A stretch of 64,000 nt of DNA from Harmothoe impar (lineage: Eukaryota > Annelida > Polychaeta > Phyllodocida > Polynoidae): contig OX381720.1 of assembly GCA_947462335.1 (NCBI GenBank), positions 49,222,481 to 49,286,480 of the forward strand. Direction: 5' to 3'. The notes beneath the pieces are model-generated. The model had not been told where the DNA came from. It saw nothing but the letters and a program-made list of their open reading frames with translations, and searched no databases. The translations under genes and the position numbers were made by a program. How positions within the stretch are numbered: the first letter of the stretch is position 1; every line of letters begins with the position of its first letter. Positions 22,781 through 33,615 of this stretch are shown here, piece by piece.

Positions 22781-23234
22781 TGTAGCAGCGGTTACACCGA
22801 CTACTGGCTACACATAGTGTGTGATCTGACCCAGGCCATGTTACCTATCAGTAACCACTGATCCCCGCCCAGACTGACATGTTTCATCTGACAGGTCAGA
22901 GCTATTGCGACATGTACTGGGAAAGGGGACCTTATTGTACCCTGCACTAAAGGCTTTTTAATGCAGATCGTGTCACATATATAGATATTGTATCGAATAA
23001 TCTAACATGTATGTCATGTATAACTCCTGTTATGCATAAACCTCAACTTGCGCACTAGTGGACTAAAAACATGATGCAGACGTAACTCCCGCGCCTGAGG
23101 GGAATCCGTTAACATCGGGGTGCAAACACAGAGCAATTGTATTTAGAAATATATATTAAGGTGTACAAAGGATCTGTGACCGTCCTGGGACAATTATTTT
23201 TGTTCCCACCTGGATATTCCCGGAGTTACAGCCA

Positions 23235-24816
23235 ATGGATAGACCGGCCACCAGAAGCATCGTCAAAAACATCATGGCCGCCACCCAGGAAAGTTTTGAC
23301 GAGGTGATGTCAAACACTTGTCTTACCTCTCCACCCCTTCAACAGGACAAAAAACTTGACACATTAATACAGGAGGTAGGCCTACTCAGAACTGATATGT
23401 CAGCTCTCACCAGTTTAATGTCCTCAGTGAAGGAAACAAGCGACCTGGCGAAGGAAACTGCCTAAGGGTTGACAGTGCTCCAACAACGCGTCGAGGACAT
23501 CGAGCTGTCAAGGATAACCTCCAAGAATGACGTTACCCTTCTTCAAGGAAAAGTGATCACCACTGATACAATCATCAAGCAACACAAGGAAACTCTGACA
23601 GAGCTTGAGAGCTTTGCTTCCGCCACACAGAAGGACCTCACCTCAATCCATAGTGAGTTACTTGATAATGATGCAGCCCTGTTCGAGTTACAGAACAAGT
23701 GTCAGAACTTGACGAAGGTGGTTGCTTCGCTGGTGTCACAAAATAAGGGCATTGAAGAATTAATTGAATCAGGGGTCGAAAATAGGGTAAGGGAGAGACT
23801 AGACAGGGAAAGCAGAAAGAACAATATTGTCATTGATAATATTCCAGAGTATGAAAACCAGAACCTCAAAAGAGGGGTTTTGGGCATGCTTCGTTACATG
23901 CGCATCTCTGCCGTCGAGTCAGATGTGCTGTCAGCCCACAGAATTGGGCGCAAAGGCCGAGGCCCTAGGCCCGCAATAGTTGTTTTTTCTAAAAGGAGCA
24001 TGCGTGACGAAGTACTGCAGAAAAGAAGCCTTCTAAAGGGGAGGAATGCAACCGACGAGTACAAGGACTTATGGATAAATGCCGATCTTACTAAAGAATT
24101 AAAAGACCACCAGCGATTATGCCTCGGACCTGGGGGCTGAGGTCACCATTGTAGGCGAATCTGTCATAATAGACGGCATAAAGTATGATAAGGACCAGAT
24201 GTCGAGCCTGCCGGACCGCTTCTCAGTCCACAACGCATTTACCAGGACCATGAAGCAGGTGGTGGGCTTCATGGGCAAGAACTCTGTCCTGTCAAATTGG
24301 TACCCGGCCCCATTCTCTCTAGATGACCAATCCTGGGCTTGTGTCGAACAATATTATATGATAAAAAAGGCTTTATACCATGGGAAGAAAGATCTAGCTA
24401 AAATCATCAAAGCCGAGGAGGACCCCCGTGAAATCAAGCGCCTCGGTGACTCCTACCCACAGCATCGGGACTGGGCAAACAAAGAGAGCCTCCCAACCAT
24501 AAAAGCTGGATGTAGAGCTAAATTTACTCAAAATTCTGAAGAGCGTCAGGTGCTAGTCGCTACTTCCAACTCAAGGCTGATGGAATGCACTAGATGCCTA
24601 AAATATTCAGTTGGTCACACCATCTTTTCCAAGCAGCTCAGGCAGGGAACAGCCACTCTAAAAGGCAAGAACGAGACCGGTAAAATCTTAGAAGAAATTA
24701 GAAGTGAAATGGTCAAGGTTGAAATGGACTTAGCATTGAAAGAAACACTGGCGGAAGAGGCAAGGCGAGCGGAGGACGATGCGCTATTCTTCGGCGACAC
24801 GGACAGCGGAATCTAG
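23235..24816 (+). pseudogene. LINE copy 1 ORF1: coiled coil, RRM-like, NADAR fusion (broken)
   Basis: ATG at 23235, aligning with the copy 2 start. One in-frame stop (TAA, 23463-23465) interrupts the coiled-coil region. A deletion of about 20 bases near 24112-24116, judged against copy 2, shifts the frame before the NADAR part, which then reads open to 24816. The middle holds the L1-ORF1-like blocks 'IVIDNIPE' and 'SAHRIGRKG', typical of RNA-binding retroelement proteins. The last part (from about 24261) is a NADAR domain with 'FMGKNSVLSNWYPAPF', 'VEQYYMIKKA', 'LGDSYPQHRDW', 'RAKFTQN' and 'NETGKILEEIR'. NADAR proteins such as E. coli YbiA cleave N-glycosidic bonds in NAD- or ADP-ribose-related and riboflavin-pathway substrates. 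By hand count, 99 of 148 NADAR residues match copy 2. Confidence 0.85.
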
Positions 24817-24860
24817 GCACCAAGGCTGCACGATCGAGGCACGCTTAAGCGCGCCTGACC

Positions 24861-25100
24861 CCCGCCCCCGCCTGACCCACTTTCCGTCCACCAGACTCAG
24901 CGGCGGCCGCTGAAGCGCCGTGAGGTCAACACGTGCAGTGTCCGTGTCAACAAATGCCGCGCCCCTGCGTGCAGCCAATCACAGCCCGCCTCTGGACAGC
25001 GCCCACTCCAGTAACCAATAGAATCGCCCGCAGCGGGACCCTCCCTCCCGCCACCCACGCGGGGTCAAGCTGCCGCCCCCACCGCACGCGCTTCACTTCA
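24861..25100 (+). promoter_or_regulatory. GC-rich CCAAT segment between ORF1 and ORF2, copy 1
   Basis: CpG-rich sequence with CCAAT at 24975-24979 and 25015-25019 and an Sp1-like C-rich block at 24861-24875. The 13-mer 'agccaatcacagc' is shared with copy 2 at the equivalent place. It may act as an internal promoter or leader for ORF2. Promoter activity is inferred. Confidence 0.4.
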
Positions 25101-25160
25101 CTTTGACTCTGCCAGCGCTGCACTAAAGACCCCAGCGACCCAATACGATCCAACTTAAGT

Positions 25161-25841
25161 ATGAAATTAATAAGGATATACGCGGATAGAAGGGGAAAGG
25201 ATATCAGTCAAGCCCTGTCCGGTGCATTTGAGCCGACCCACCTGTTCGAAGTGCATGTGGACCAGACTGCAACTCTCTACGACCTGACTAAATTGGCCGT
25301 GGACGAGCGTGCTACCAAACGCTCTGATGCCATCATAATTATGGGTGGGTTCAACGATCTAGTGCACTGGTTAGAGATCAGTCGCCATTTCCCCCCAGTT
25401 GATGTTTATCCAAAAAGTGCATCTTTCTACAACCTGCGCCTGATGGGAACAAGGGCAATCTTACGGAGCAGCCACTATGCAGCCCAGCATGGTGGTAACA
25501 TCAAGCTCGTCTTCTGTCCCATTGTAGGGGCACAGATCAACCGTTTCCCTCCAGGGCTAGGCCACACCAGACAGGAATATCAGACGGCCCTTGATAGTGC
25601 AGTCTCAGTGTTCAACAAAAGGGTTCGATATGCAAACGGAGCAAGAGGGGTACCTACGCCCCCCCTGGATAGGTTGATCCATACCCATAGTGAAGGGGAT
25701 TGGAAGAACCTCTACGTGTATCTGGGTCATTACATTGACCAAACCCCCCTCTGCCTAATTATGTGGGCCGAGCAGTTGATGGGCCTAGCCGGTGAACTAG
25801 ACCACTGCCAGGGCCAAGTAGTCATTGAAATTGATCCTTAA
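25161..25841 (+). CDS. LINE copy 1 ORF2: SGNH-hydrolase-like protein, nucleophile replaced
   Basis: 226 residues, ATG start, open throughout even though ORF1 and ORF3 of this copy are broken. Near the N-terminus 'YADRRGKDISQAL' sits where SGNH proteins carry the GDS block, with Arg at the Ser position. 'IIIMGGFNDLV' (about residues 58-68) fits SGNH block III, GxND. Near the C-terminus 'YLGHYIDQTPLCLIMWAEQ' may correspond to the block with the catalytic His, but the usual DxxH spacing is not kept. Esterase-type SGNH domains are known in ORF1 of several CR1/L2-type LINEs; here it would be a separate frame between ORF1 and ORF3. The fold is inferred from motifs only, and a different fold remains possible. 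It is roughly 45% identical to copy 2 by eye. Confidence 0.6.
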   Translation: MKLIRIYADRRGKDISQALSGAFEPTHLFEVHVDQTATLYDLTKLAVDERATKRSDAIIIMGGFNDLVHWLEISRHFPPVDVYPKSASFYNLRLMGTRAILRSSHYAAQHGGNIKLVFCPIVGAQINRFPPGLGHTRQEYQTALDSAVSVFNKRVRYANGARGVPTPPLDRLIHTHSEGDWKNLYVYLGHYIDQTPLCLIMWAEQLMGLAGELDHCQGQVVIEIDP

Positions 25842-26883
25842 GATCATAACACTCCAGGATGTAAGATTAGGCTAGGTACATCGCAGCCTCAGGCATGGCG
25901 CCCTAAACACTTGCATTTAGGCCTACCCAACATGTAATCCTTGTATAAATGGCCGAGAGTAAAACTAGGTTAAGTATTCAGCCCTTTATGTGGGGTATAA
26001 ACTTGTATGGACTTACGACAACTCACATATTCATTTACCTCCCCAACAATGCCTATTTGACATTTAAAGAACATGGGATCAACCCTTCTCGTCAGACCAC
26101 TGCTACATGAACAATGCCAGCTGACATTCAAAGAGCATGGAACTAACCCCTCTCACCGTGGACTGCTATTGTGATGGCTGTATACACTAGTAAAATTTGC
26201 TCAGGCGGACTACCGGGACTTAAGTGACCCCTGACAAACGTGCAAAAATGCATTCAGTCATTCACGTATAATAACTAGTTCTTACATAGTTTAGGATGTA
26301 AGCCTGCACAGGTATATACAGGGTAGTTTTTACAGTACTGATGCATGCCAGTGCTCTTTCTCGTTAATTGTAGACCTGTGCGTAAATAACTGATAACATG
26401 ATACTGCCTTGAAAGGAGGATAGCCTACAGGTTAATCAGACGCCACTTTAAAGTTCACCCTTCTAGTAAATAAGGTTGATAGAATCCATATTGGTAATTG
26501 AGCGGCGTCATATACACCGGTATACTTAAGTAAAGATTGAACTGTTGGTCACATCTCAGTAGTTGATAATGTTGTTTTTACATCGATGTACCGGTTGCTG
26601 TACTAAGTGGATCATTATTCACTTATCACGTTTGCACCCCTTAGGATCACCCCATCCTATATGACTCATATTGTAATCAGCGGGACATCCATCATGCCCT
26701 CTGGAGCGAATGTATTTGCATTGTTACTAGTGATTAAGAAATTGTATTATTATTTCCTCATTTGCCCGGTATTGTGGTTAGTGGTTGAAAATGGTGGAGG
26801 TGTTCTGGAGGGAGAGGGCTTCACCCATTGCAGAGTAAGGGAAGTTATATCAGCACATCAGGTATACGGGTGATTTAAAAAGA
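25842..26883 (+). other. LINE copy 1 spacer between ORF2 and ORF3
   Basis: About 1 kb without a supported frame. It holds partial duplications such as 'aacaatgcc' followed by 'gacatttaaagaacatggga', and 'gacattcaaagagcatggaa' (near 26050 and 26130). It is shorter than the 1.8-kb spacer in copy 2. Confidence 0.5.
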
Positions 26884-29781
26884 GAAAAAGGCTTCTTAGC
26901 ACACTATTGGAACATACATAGTCTTCCAGGGAAGATTGAGCAAGTACGCATCTTTGCCCGTCAAAGAAGCCCAGATATTATATCATTTTCTGAAAGTTGG
27001 CTCAAAGATAAACATAAAGACATAGACCACGACATTAACTCCTTCACCCTCCACCGGCTAGACAGGCCTGCAACCATTGACCACGCAGGTGGATTATGTA
27101 TGTTTGTTAGAGATAATATAGCTCACACAAGACTGACTGATAACGTCTTTAATAGTATTTCCCCAAATTGTGAAATAATGGGAATAAAGTTGCTAAGAAA
27201 AGGATGTAGACCAGAATTTATGTTAAACTTATACAGGCCCCCTGGGGGTGATGTAGGTATGTTTGCTCAAACACTTACAGCGGCAATTGGAGCTGCCAAG
27301 AAAATGTATAAGAACTCCACCATTACTTAGGGAGGGGACTTTAACATACACCTTTCGAGCGCCGCACTAAAAGACACTGTTATGGATGGAATATGTAAAA
27401 CCCATTCATTGTACGCATATATAGATGAACCTACTAGGCCGTTTTACCACCCTACAAATGTTTTAGACCAGATCTTCACTGACTCCACCATAGTGGCGGA
27501 CGCAGGAACTATTAATAATAATCTTTCTGATCACTTGCCTGTTTATATTAGGATAAAAAAAGCCTCGCAATCCAAACGAGACTGAAACTTTTACCGGTAG
27601 GTCCTACATTAATATGGACAAGAAAGATATTGAATTTGAATTAATGAAAGGTGATTGGGAACACTTTACTTCCCTTGTAGAGGTGGACGACGCTTGGGAT
27701 TATATGCAAAATATTGTCCAGAATATGGTGGATAAACTACACCCTGTGAAAACTTTTAAGGTAAAAAGGTTTAAGCCACTTTGGGTAACACCTGAATTAT
27801 TAGAAATGTACAGGGACAGAGATCGTATGTTCGCTATATGTAGACGTTCTAATAATGGTGCAGACAGAAACAGAGCGAAGGCCTATAGAAACTTAGCAAA
27901 TGGTGCCACTCGTAGAGCCAAGGGCAATTATGTTAGAGCACAACTTGTAAAATATCGTAACGACCCTAAGAAATTTTGGGAAAAAGTAGCAGAGGTCCTT
28001 CCTAAAAGGACAGCTCGCAGGTGGATCACACTTCTAGACGCTGAGGATAATCCTATATCCTCTGAAGAATCTGCCCACTTAATAAATAAGTTTTTCTCCG
28101 AAATAGGACAGGAACTGGCATCAGAACCCCCCCCTCCCCCCCCTACACTAAACCAAGTACCACCCCACCTAAAGGACAAATTCTCCTTTAGTATTATTCC
28201 AAAACAAGATATAGTCAAAGAACTGCACGCTATTGATGTGTTTAAATCCTCTGGTATACCTACTATACCGGCTAGGCTTCTGAAGGAATCGCTGTTAATA
28301 CTTCGGGTACAATTCACTCACATGATCAACCTTTCTATAGTAAAACACTCATTTCCCTCTAAATGGAAAATAGGTACAATCGTCCCTCTTCCCAAAGTTC
28401 CAAACGCCACTTCCCCTTCGGATCTGAGACCTATTACACTATTACCTATTCCGGGGAAAATATTGGAAAATGTATGCAGGCTCAGCTATACCCTTATCTA
28501 GAAAGGAACAACCTTCTGGCAAACAGCCAAAACGGATTCAGGAGGTGTCATTCTACACAGGATACTGTCTTTTAGGTTCTAAATACAGTTCACAAAAGTC
28601 AAGTTAATACCACTTATTCAGGTCTAGTTTTCCTCGATTTCAAAAAAGCTTTTGATTCTTTAGATCACTCCCTCCTATTAAATAAATTAATACCTTTAGG
28701 ACTGTGTGAAGACACCATTTCCTGGTTTAAAAGCTATCTATCTGATAGACACCAAAGAACAGTGTGTAATGGCACATCATCCGATTACTTACCGGTAACT
28801 TACGGGATAGCCCAGGGTTCCATACTCGGTCCTTTACTCTTTATAATTTATGTTAATTCTATGCCAAATCTCAACATTAGTTCGGAAATAAAACTGTACG
28901 CTGATGACACTCTCCTAGTCCACTCCGCAAACTCCCTCTCTGAGTTAAACGAGGTACTCCAACATGACCTAGATGTAATTCACACCTGGTGCAATAACAA
29001 TTCTCTGACTATAAATGCCAAAAAGTCAAAGCAAATGTTGATAAATCCAAAGGAAGGAGCTGAGCTCGCTCTTAAAATTGGAGACACTGTGTTGCAAGCG
29101 GTCACTAATTATAAATATTTAGGTATAACCTTGGATCCCGACACTAATTTTCTCCCCCATTACCAATCTATGTTAAAGTCTATACGTCACAAGCTTTGGA
29201 TAGTTATGCAAATAAGGAAATATATTGATATGTTTACATCAATTAGAATTCTTAAGACCATGGTCATGCCCTATTTTGATTACGGCCTTGTGTTTACCAC
29301 TGGCCTCTCTGCGGCTCAAATAAATAAATTACAGGTTTGTTGTAATACCGGTATACGAATATGTATGAACTTGAGAGACCCCAGAGATATTCCTGTAAAG
29401 CAATTGTATAGCACTGTTCGAATGTTACCCATTGATCTCAGGAGGTTGTACATGCAGCTCACAATGTGTAGGAGACTAGTTTATAATGGGAAACTTGATA
29501 TTAGACCTTATACCGGTACACGAGCAACCGAGGCTCCTAGTATAGAGAGAACTAAACCTAAGCTTACAGGTTTAATAAAAGACCCGGTGTTCCAGGCTTT
29601 TACACAATGGAACGACCTTGACCCTGCTGTCAGATGGCTTGATGATCCACCTTTTAAACGTCAAATTAAATTAAGGTTGATAAACTATTTTCAATGCCAC
29701 TGGAGATCAGATTCACTGTCTCTGTGGTACAATGGCAAGAGCATAATCTCCCACCCCATTCACCCTCATCCATTATTGTAA
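26884..29781 (+). pseudogene. LINE copy 1 ORF3: AP endonuclease + reverse transcriptase (broken)
   Basis: The endonuclease starts at 'YWNIHSLPGK' (about 26905), followed by 'SFSESWL', 'YRPPGG', 'GGDFNIH', 'LDQIF' and 'SDHLPV', so the catalytic motifs can still be read. A stop at 27328-27330 lies just before 'GGDFN'. A frameshift lies near 27586-27613, another near 28465, and a stop at 28573-28575. The RT domain keeps 'LVFLDFKKAFDSLDH', 'GIAQGSILGPLLF' and 'YADDTLLVHS' (from about 28885), and reads open from about 28576 to the stop at 29781. It nicks target DNA and primes reverse transcription in intact relatives. At least four disabling lesions make this copy inactive. Confidence 0.92.
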
Positions 29782-30012
29782 CGCCAGGTGTAAGTTTACT
29801 GTATCTCTGTATCTTTGTATCTAGATGTAATTTAAAATTATGAAATTAATTGGTTCAACCTAGAAGGGATGTATATCCCCTGTTACGTCTCTAAACCTAC
29901 CTGTGGTTGTCGCTCTCAAACTACCGTTTCTCCCCACCTCAGTAAGCTTACCCACACGCCGGAAAAATGTGTTATTAGCTAATTATCATTTTTATGCTGA
30001 CTAGTAGTAGGG

Positions 30013-30165
30013 GCACACAAGGTATTATCATGTTTAAACAATGTATAACTGTGCAGCTACGGCTTATAATGAAAGGGTCATAACCTTGTGTGCATGACAA
30101 ATACACCCTCCTAGACATGTTAGGATGGAAGATCAACGGAAACGATGAATGTACTCCTGTCTAGG
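30013..30165 (+). ncRNA. LINE copy 1 3' UTR hairpins
   Basis: Stem 1: 'gcacacaaggt' (30013-30023) pairs with 'accttgtgtgc' (30083-30093), 11 bp perfect. Stem 2: 'cctagaca' (30110-30117) pairs with 'tgtctagg' (30158-30165), enclosing 'ggaagatcaac'. Copy 2 has the same two stems with different, compensated bases. Such 3' structures are recognised by the RT of related LINEs; this role is inferred. Confidence 0.75.
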
Positions 30166-30814
30166 CAAAATAAAAACTTTATGAACTTGAACTTGAACTT
30201 GAACTTACTTACGTAAGTTGCATATTAGTCTGACATGGCATAACATAAACATTGTATTGCATGAGTATACCAGTATACGTATATAGATCCTGATGGTTTC
30301 CTTTCCCGAATCCAATTGGCATGGTCTAACACATATAACTCTCCAGGGGGTTGAGACGTTGAAGAATAGCGAGGTACATTCATTAATTTGTAATGTTCAT
30401 GGATCTCATCAGGGAGACTGTATGGGTCTGCCAATTTGCATTATTGGATGCTTATATATTATGCCTGCCCCCATGATACATAGACTCTATACAATATATC
30501 ATTGAATGCTACTAGTATGTGTGGCTACATATTTCCTGTTGAATACAAAGACATACATTGGGAGACCCACTAAGACTCCATATATGCCACTGTCCATACT
30601 GCGTTGTATAGGCTGCATATGGAGGCTGTATTAGTTGCCTGTTGAAGGGGAAATGGGCCGAATCAATTCTGTGACATCTTCCCATGCGAGGATCAGGCAG
30701 ACTGGGTAGCGCGTTATCGGACACGACAAGTGGGGCTCTTATCTGCACCAAAGACCCCTCACCCCACAGCAGTAGTAGCACACAGCGCCAGATCAATGTT
30801 ATATAGCCCGCCGG

Positions 30815-31585
30815 TGTCACGCCAAAACGCGGTGTCACGCCAAAATGGGGGAAAATAGCTAGGGCCCAGTTTGATGTAGGTTGTCACGCTAAAACTAGTG
30901 TCACTTCGAGCTCACTTCGAGATAGTGTCACGTGGTGTCACGCCAAAGCTAGTGCACACTGCCAAAGCTGGTGTACACTGCTGGTGTCACGCCAAAAACT
31001 GGTGTACACTACAGGTGTCACGCCAAAAACTGGTGTACACTGCAGGTGTCACGCCAAAACTGGTGTACACTGCAAGTGTCACGCCAAAACTGGTGTACAC
31101 TGCAGGTGTCACGCCAAAACTGGTGTACACTGCTGGTGTCACGCCAAAACTGGTGTACACTGTTGGTGTCTCCCCAAAACTGGTGTACACTGCAGGTGTC
31201 TCCCCAAAACTGGTGTATACTGCAGGTGTCAGGCCAAAATCTGGTGTAACTGCAGGTGTCAGGCCAAAAACTGGTGTACACTGCAGGTGTCAGGCCAAAA
31301 ACTGGTGTACACTGCAGGTGTCACGCCAAAAACTGGTGTACACTGCTGGTGTCACGCCAAAAACTGGTGTACACTGCAGGTGTCTCCCCAAAACTGGTGT
31401 ACACTGCTGGTGTCACGCCAAAACTGGTGTACACTGCTGGTGTCACGCCAAAACTCGTGTACGGTGCTGGTGTCACGCCAAAACTGGTGTACACTGCAGG
31501 TGTCACGCCAAAACTGGTGTACACTGCAGGTGTCACGCCAAAACTGGTATAACTGCTGGTGTCACGCCAAAACTCCCTCATAAAG
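30815..31585. repeat. 30-31-bp minisatellite, ~25 copies
   Basis: The unit is 'ggtgtcacgccaaaactggt' + 'gtacactgca'. Variants have 'tctcccc' or 'aggcc' in place of 'acgcc', and an extra a in some copies. All open frames here on both strands, up to 235 codons, are translations of the array. Confidence 0.93.
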
Positions 31586-31699
31586 ACCAGGATCAATGGT
31601 GTTAGGCCTACACCAAAACACTAGATACTTTCTACTCCTAGGATGTACTTTCAGCTATACGTGCTATATTCTAAATTGACACTGTTTTTAGAGGCTCTA

Positions 31700-31793
31700 A
31701 TTGATTGATTGATCGATTTGTTTAACGTCCCGATGTACATCAAGTACAAATGTACCTCACGGGACATATCTCAAGCTGGCAAGGAGTCACAAA
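31700..31793 (-). mobile_element. Short retroposon (SINE or LINE 3' end) with 11-bp target duplication
   Basis: 'tagaggctcta' flanks both sides (31689-31699, 31794-31804). On the minus strand the insert reads '...gtacatcgggacgttaaac' and ends in a (aatc)n tail. The insert is 94 bp, with 'cgtgaggtacatttgtact' and 'tgatgtacatcgggacg' forming partial inverted repeats. A target duplication plus a simple tail indicates target-primed insertion. Confidence 0.75.
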
Positions 31794-31804
31794 TAGAGGC
31801 TCTA

Positions 31805-32727
31805 TAAAACAAAAACTGTTGTTAGATTGCACCACCTTATTTGCTTATCATTATGTCAATCTGTGTGATAGCTGAAACAAGCTAGCATTTTGCGATGGAA
31901 GAGTAATGCATAGCAGGGTCTTTCTGCTCATGAAGACGTCACCAGCGTCCCCCCGCCCGCCCCCTAGGAGTCGTCCAATAACATGAAGCTGGGGGTCACA
32001 TGCTGCTGGTACCCTGCAGCTCAGAATGCCTGCCAGGAACCAGCGCACTATAGAGTGTCTATAGATAGCCCTCTAATGAAAACCAGAATGGCAGATTTTC
32101 ATTATAGGGGCTATACTATAAATATATATTTATTGAAATACTGGCATAGTCTATTCCTCTAAAGTGGGCGCTATCATAAATTTGGCTAGGCCCAGCAAGA
32201 TTAACAGCTAGCAATATGGGTACCATGGTCTTTAAGAGTTAATCCTTACGGATTAAATACCAGAGAAGTACATGTATTTCATTGATCTAGAGCCAATGTG
32301 GCTACTGACCCAAATGTCCCTGTACTTATTGCGAGGGCAAAACGGTTTAGCTTCAATAGAATCGATCAAGCACTGGTATAATGCATTATGGTAACACACC
32401 AGTTTTCTCCCTTTCTCTTCACCACTTATCTATACCTGAAACTAAAACTGTCAAGGGTAGAAGGGTAGTTATAGACAAAATCCATCAGGGATGAAATCCC
32501 ACTGAATCCTTCAGCATAAAGAGGGTGCCCAGTAGAGCTGAACAGATACCATGGCATGATCCAGTGCATCATGGAGGCATATATACGGCAATATAGGGGG
32601 AGTGCGTGGGTGAATGACATCCAGGAGGGGTCCACATTACATGCACGATTAGGCCGCTCGTCCCTGACCCTAATCGGCCGTCCTTGTGTGGAGGTGGGCG
32701 GCAAGTGGAGCGGCAGCATGTTCTACA
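31805..32727. other. No gene recognised
   Basis: No supported frame. Short overlapping frames end in the following minisatellite. Confidence 0.4.
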
Positions 32728-33615
32728 CTGGAGGCAGCAGCATGAGCAGTCTACTGCACCCCCCCCCCCCCCCACACACACACACCTACACTGGAGGCAG
32801 CAGCCTATTGGTGACAGCAGCATGAGCAGTCTACTGCCCCCCCCCACACACACACACACCTACACTGGAGGCAGCAGCCTATTGGTGACAGCACCATGAG
32901 CAGTCTACTGCACCCCCCCCCCATACACACCTACACTGGAGGCAGCAGCCTATTGGTGACAGCAGCATGAGCAGTCTACTGCACCCCCCCCCCCCCCCAC
33001 ACACACACACACCTACACTGGAGGCAGCAGCCTATTGGTGACAGCAGCATGAGCAGTCTACTGCACCCCCCCCCCCCCGCCCACACACACACACCTACAC
33101 TGGAGGCAGCAGCTTATTGGTGACAGCAGCATGAGCAGTCTACTGCACCCCCCCCCCCCCACACACCTACACTGGAGGCAGCAGCTTATTGGTGACAGCA
33201 GCATGAGCAGTCTACTGCACCCCCCCCCCCCCCCACACACACACCTACACTGGAGGCAGCAGCCTATTGGTGACAGCAGCATGAGCAGTCTACTGCACCC
33301 CCCCCCCCCCCCACACACACACCTACACTGGAGGCAGCAGCCTATTGGTGACAGCAGCATGAGCAGTCTACTGCACCCCCCCCCCCCCCACACACACACC
33401 TACACTGGAGGCAGCAGCCTATTGGTGACAGCAGCATGAGCAGTCTACTGCCCCCCCCCCCCACACACACACCTACACTGGAGGCAGCAGCCTATTGGTG
33501 ACAGCAGCATGAGCAGTCTACTGCCCCCCCCCCCCCCACACACACCTACACTGCCCCCCCCCCCCCCACACACACACCTACACTGGAGGCAGCCTATTGC
33601 TGAAAGCAGCATAGG
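32728..33615. repeat. ~75-80-bp minisatellite, ~11 copies, with poly-C/CA core
   Basis: The unit holds 'ctacactggaggcagcagcc', 'tattggtgacagcagcatga', 'gcagtctactgca', then a C run of 9-16 and (ca)n. Length changes are mostly in the C and CA runs. Frames on both strands are translations of it. Confidence 0.93.

Larger units (their letters stand above)
23060..30206 (+). mobile_element. LINE retrotransposon copy 1 (decayed), three-ORF plan
   Basis: The order is 5' UTR, ORF1 (coiled coil + RRM-like + NADAR), GC-rich CCAAT segment, ORF2 (SGNH-like), spacer, ORF3 (endonuclease + RT), 3' UTR with two hairpins, and tail '(ttgaac)n' ending near 30206. The 5' end is estimated from similarity to copy 2, which shares 'ggggaatccg' and 'taacatcgggg'; the true end may lie further upstream. 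ORF1 and ORF3 carry stops and frameshifts, so this copy cannot be autonomous. The RT block 'QGSILGPLLF' and the microsatellite tail suggest the Jockey/CR1/L2 assemblage; the clade is inferred. Confidence 0.88.

Noticed and set aside
30898..31605. Long open frames of up to 235 codons on both strands
   Set aside because: They are translations of the 30-bp minisatellite and occur in several frames and on both strands.
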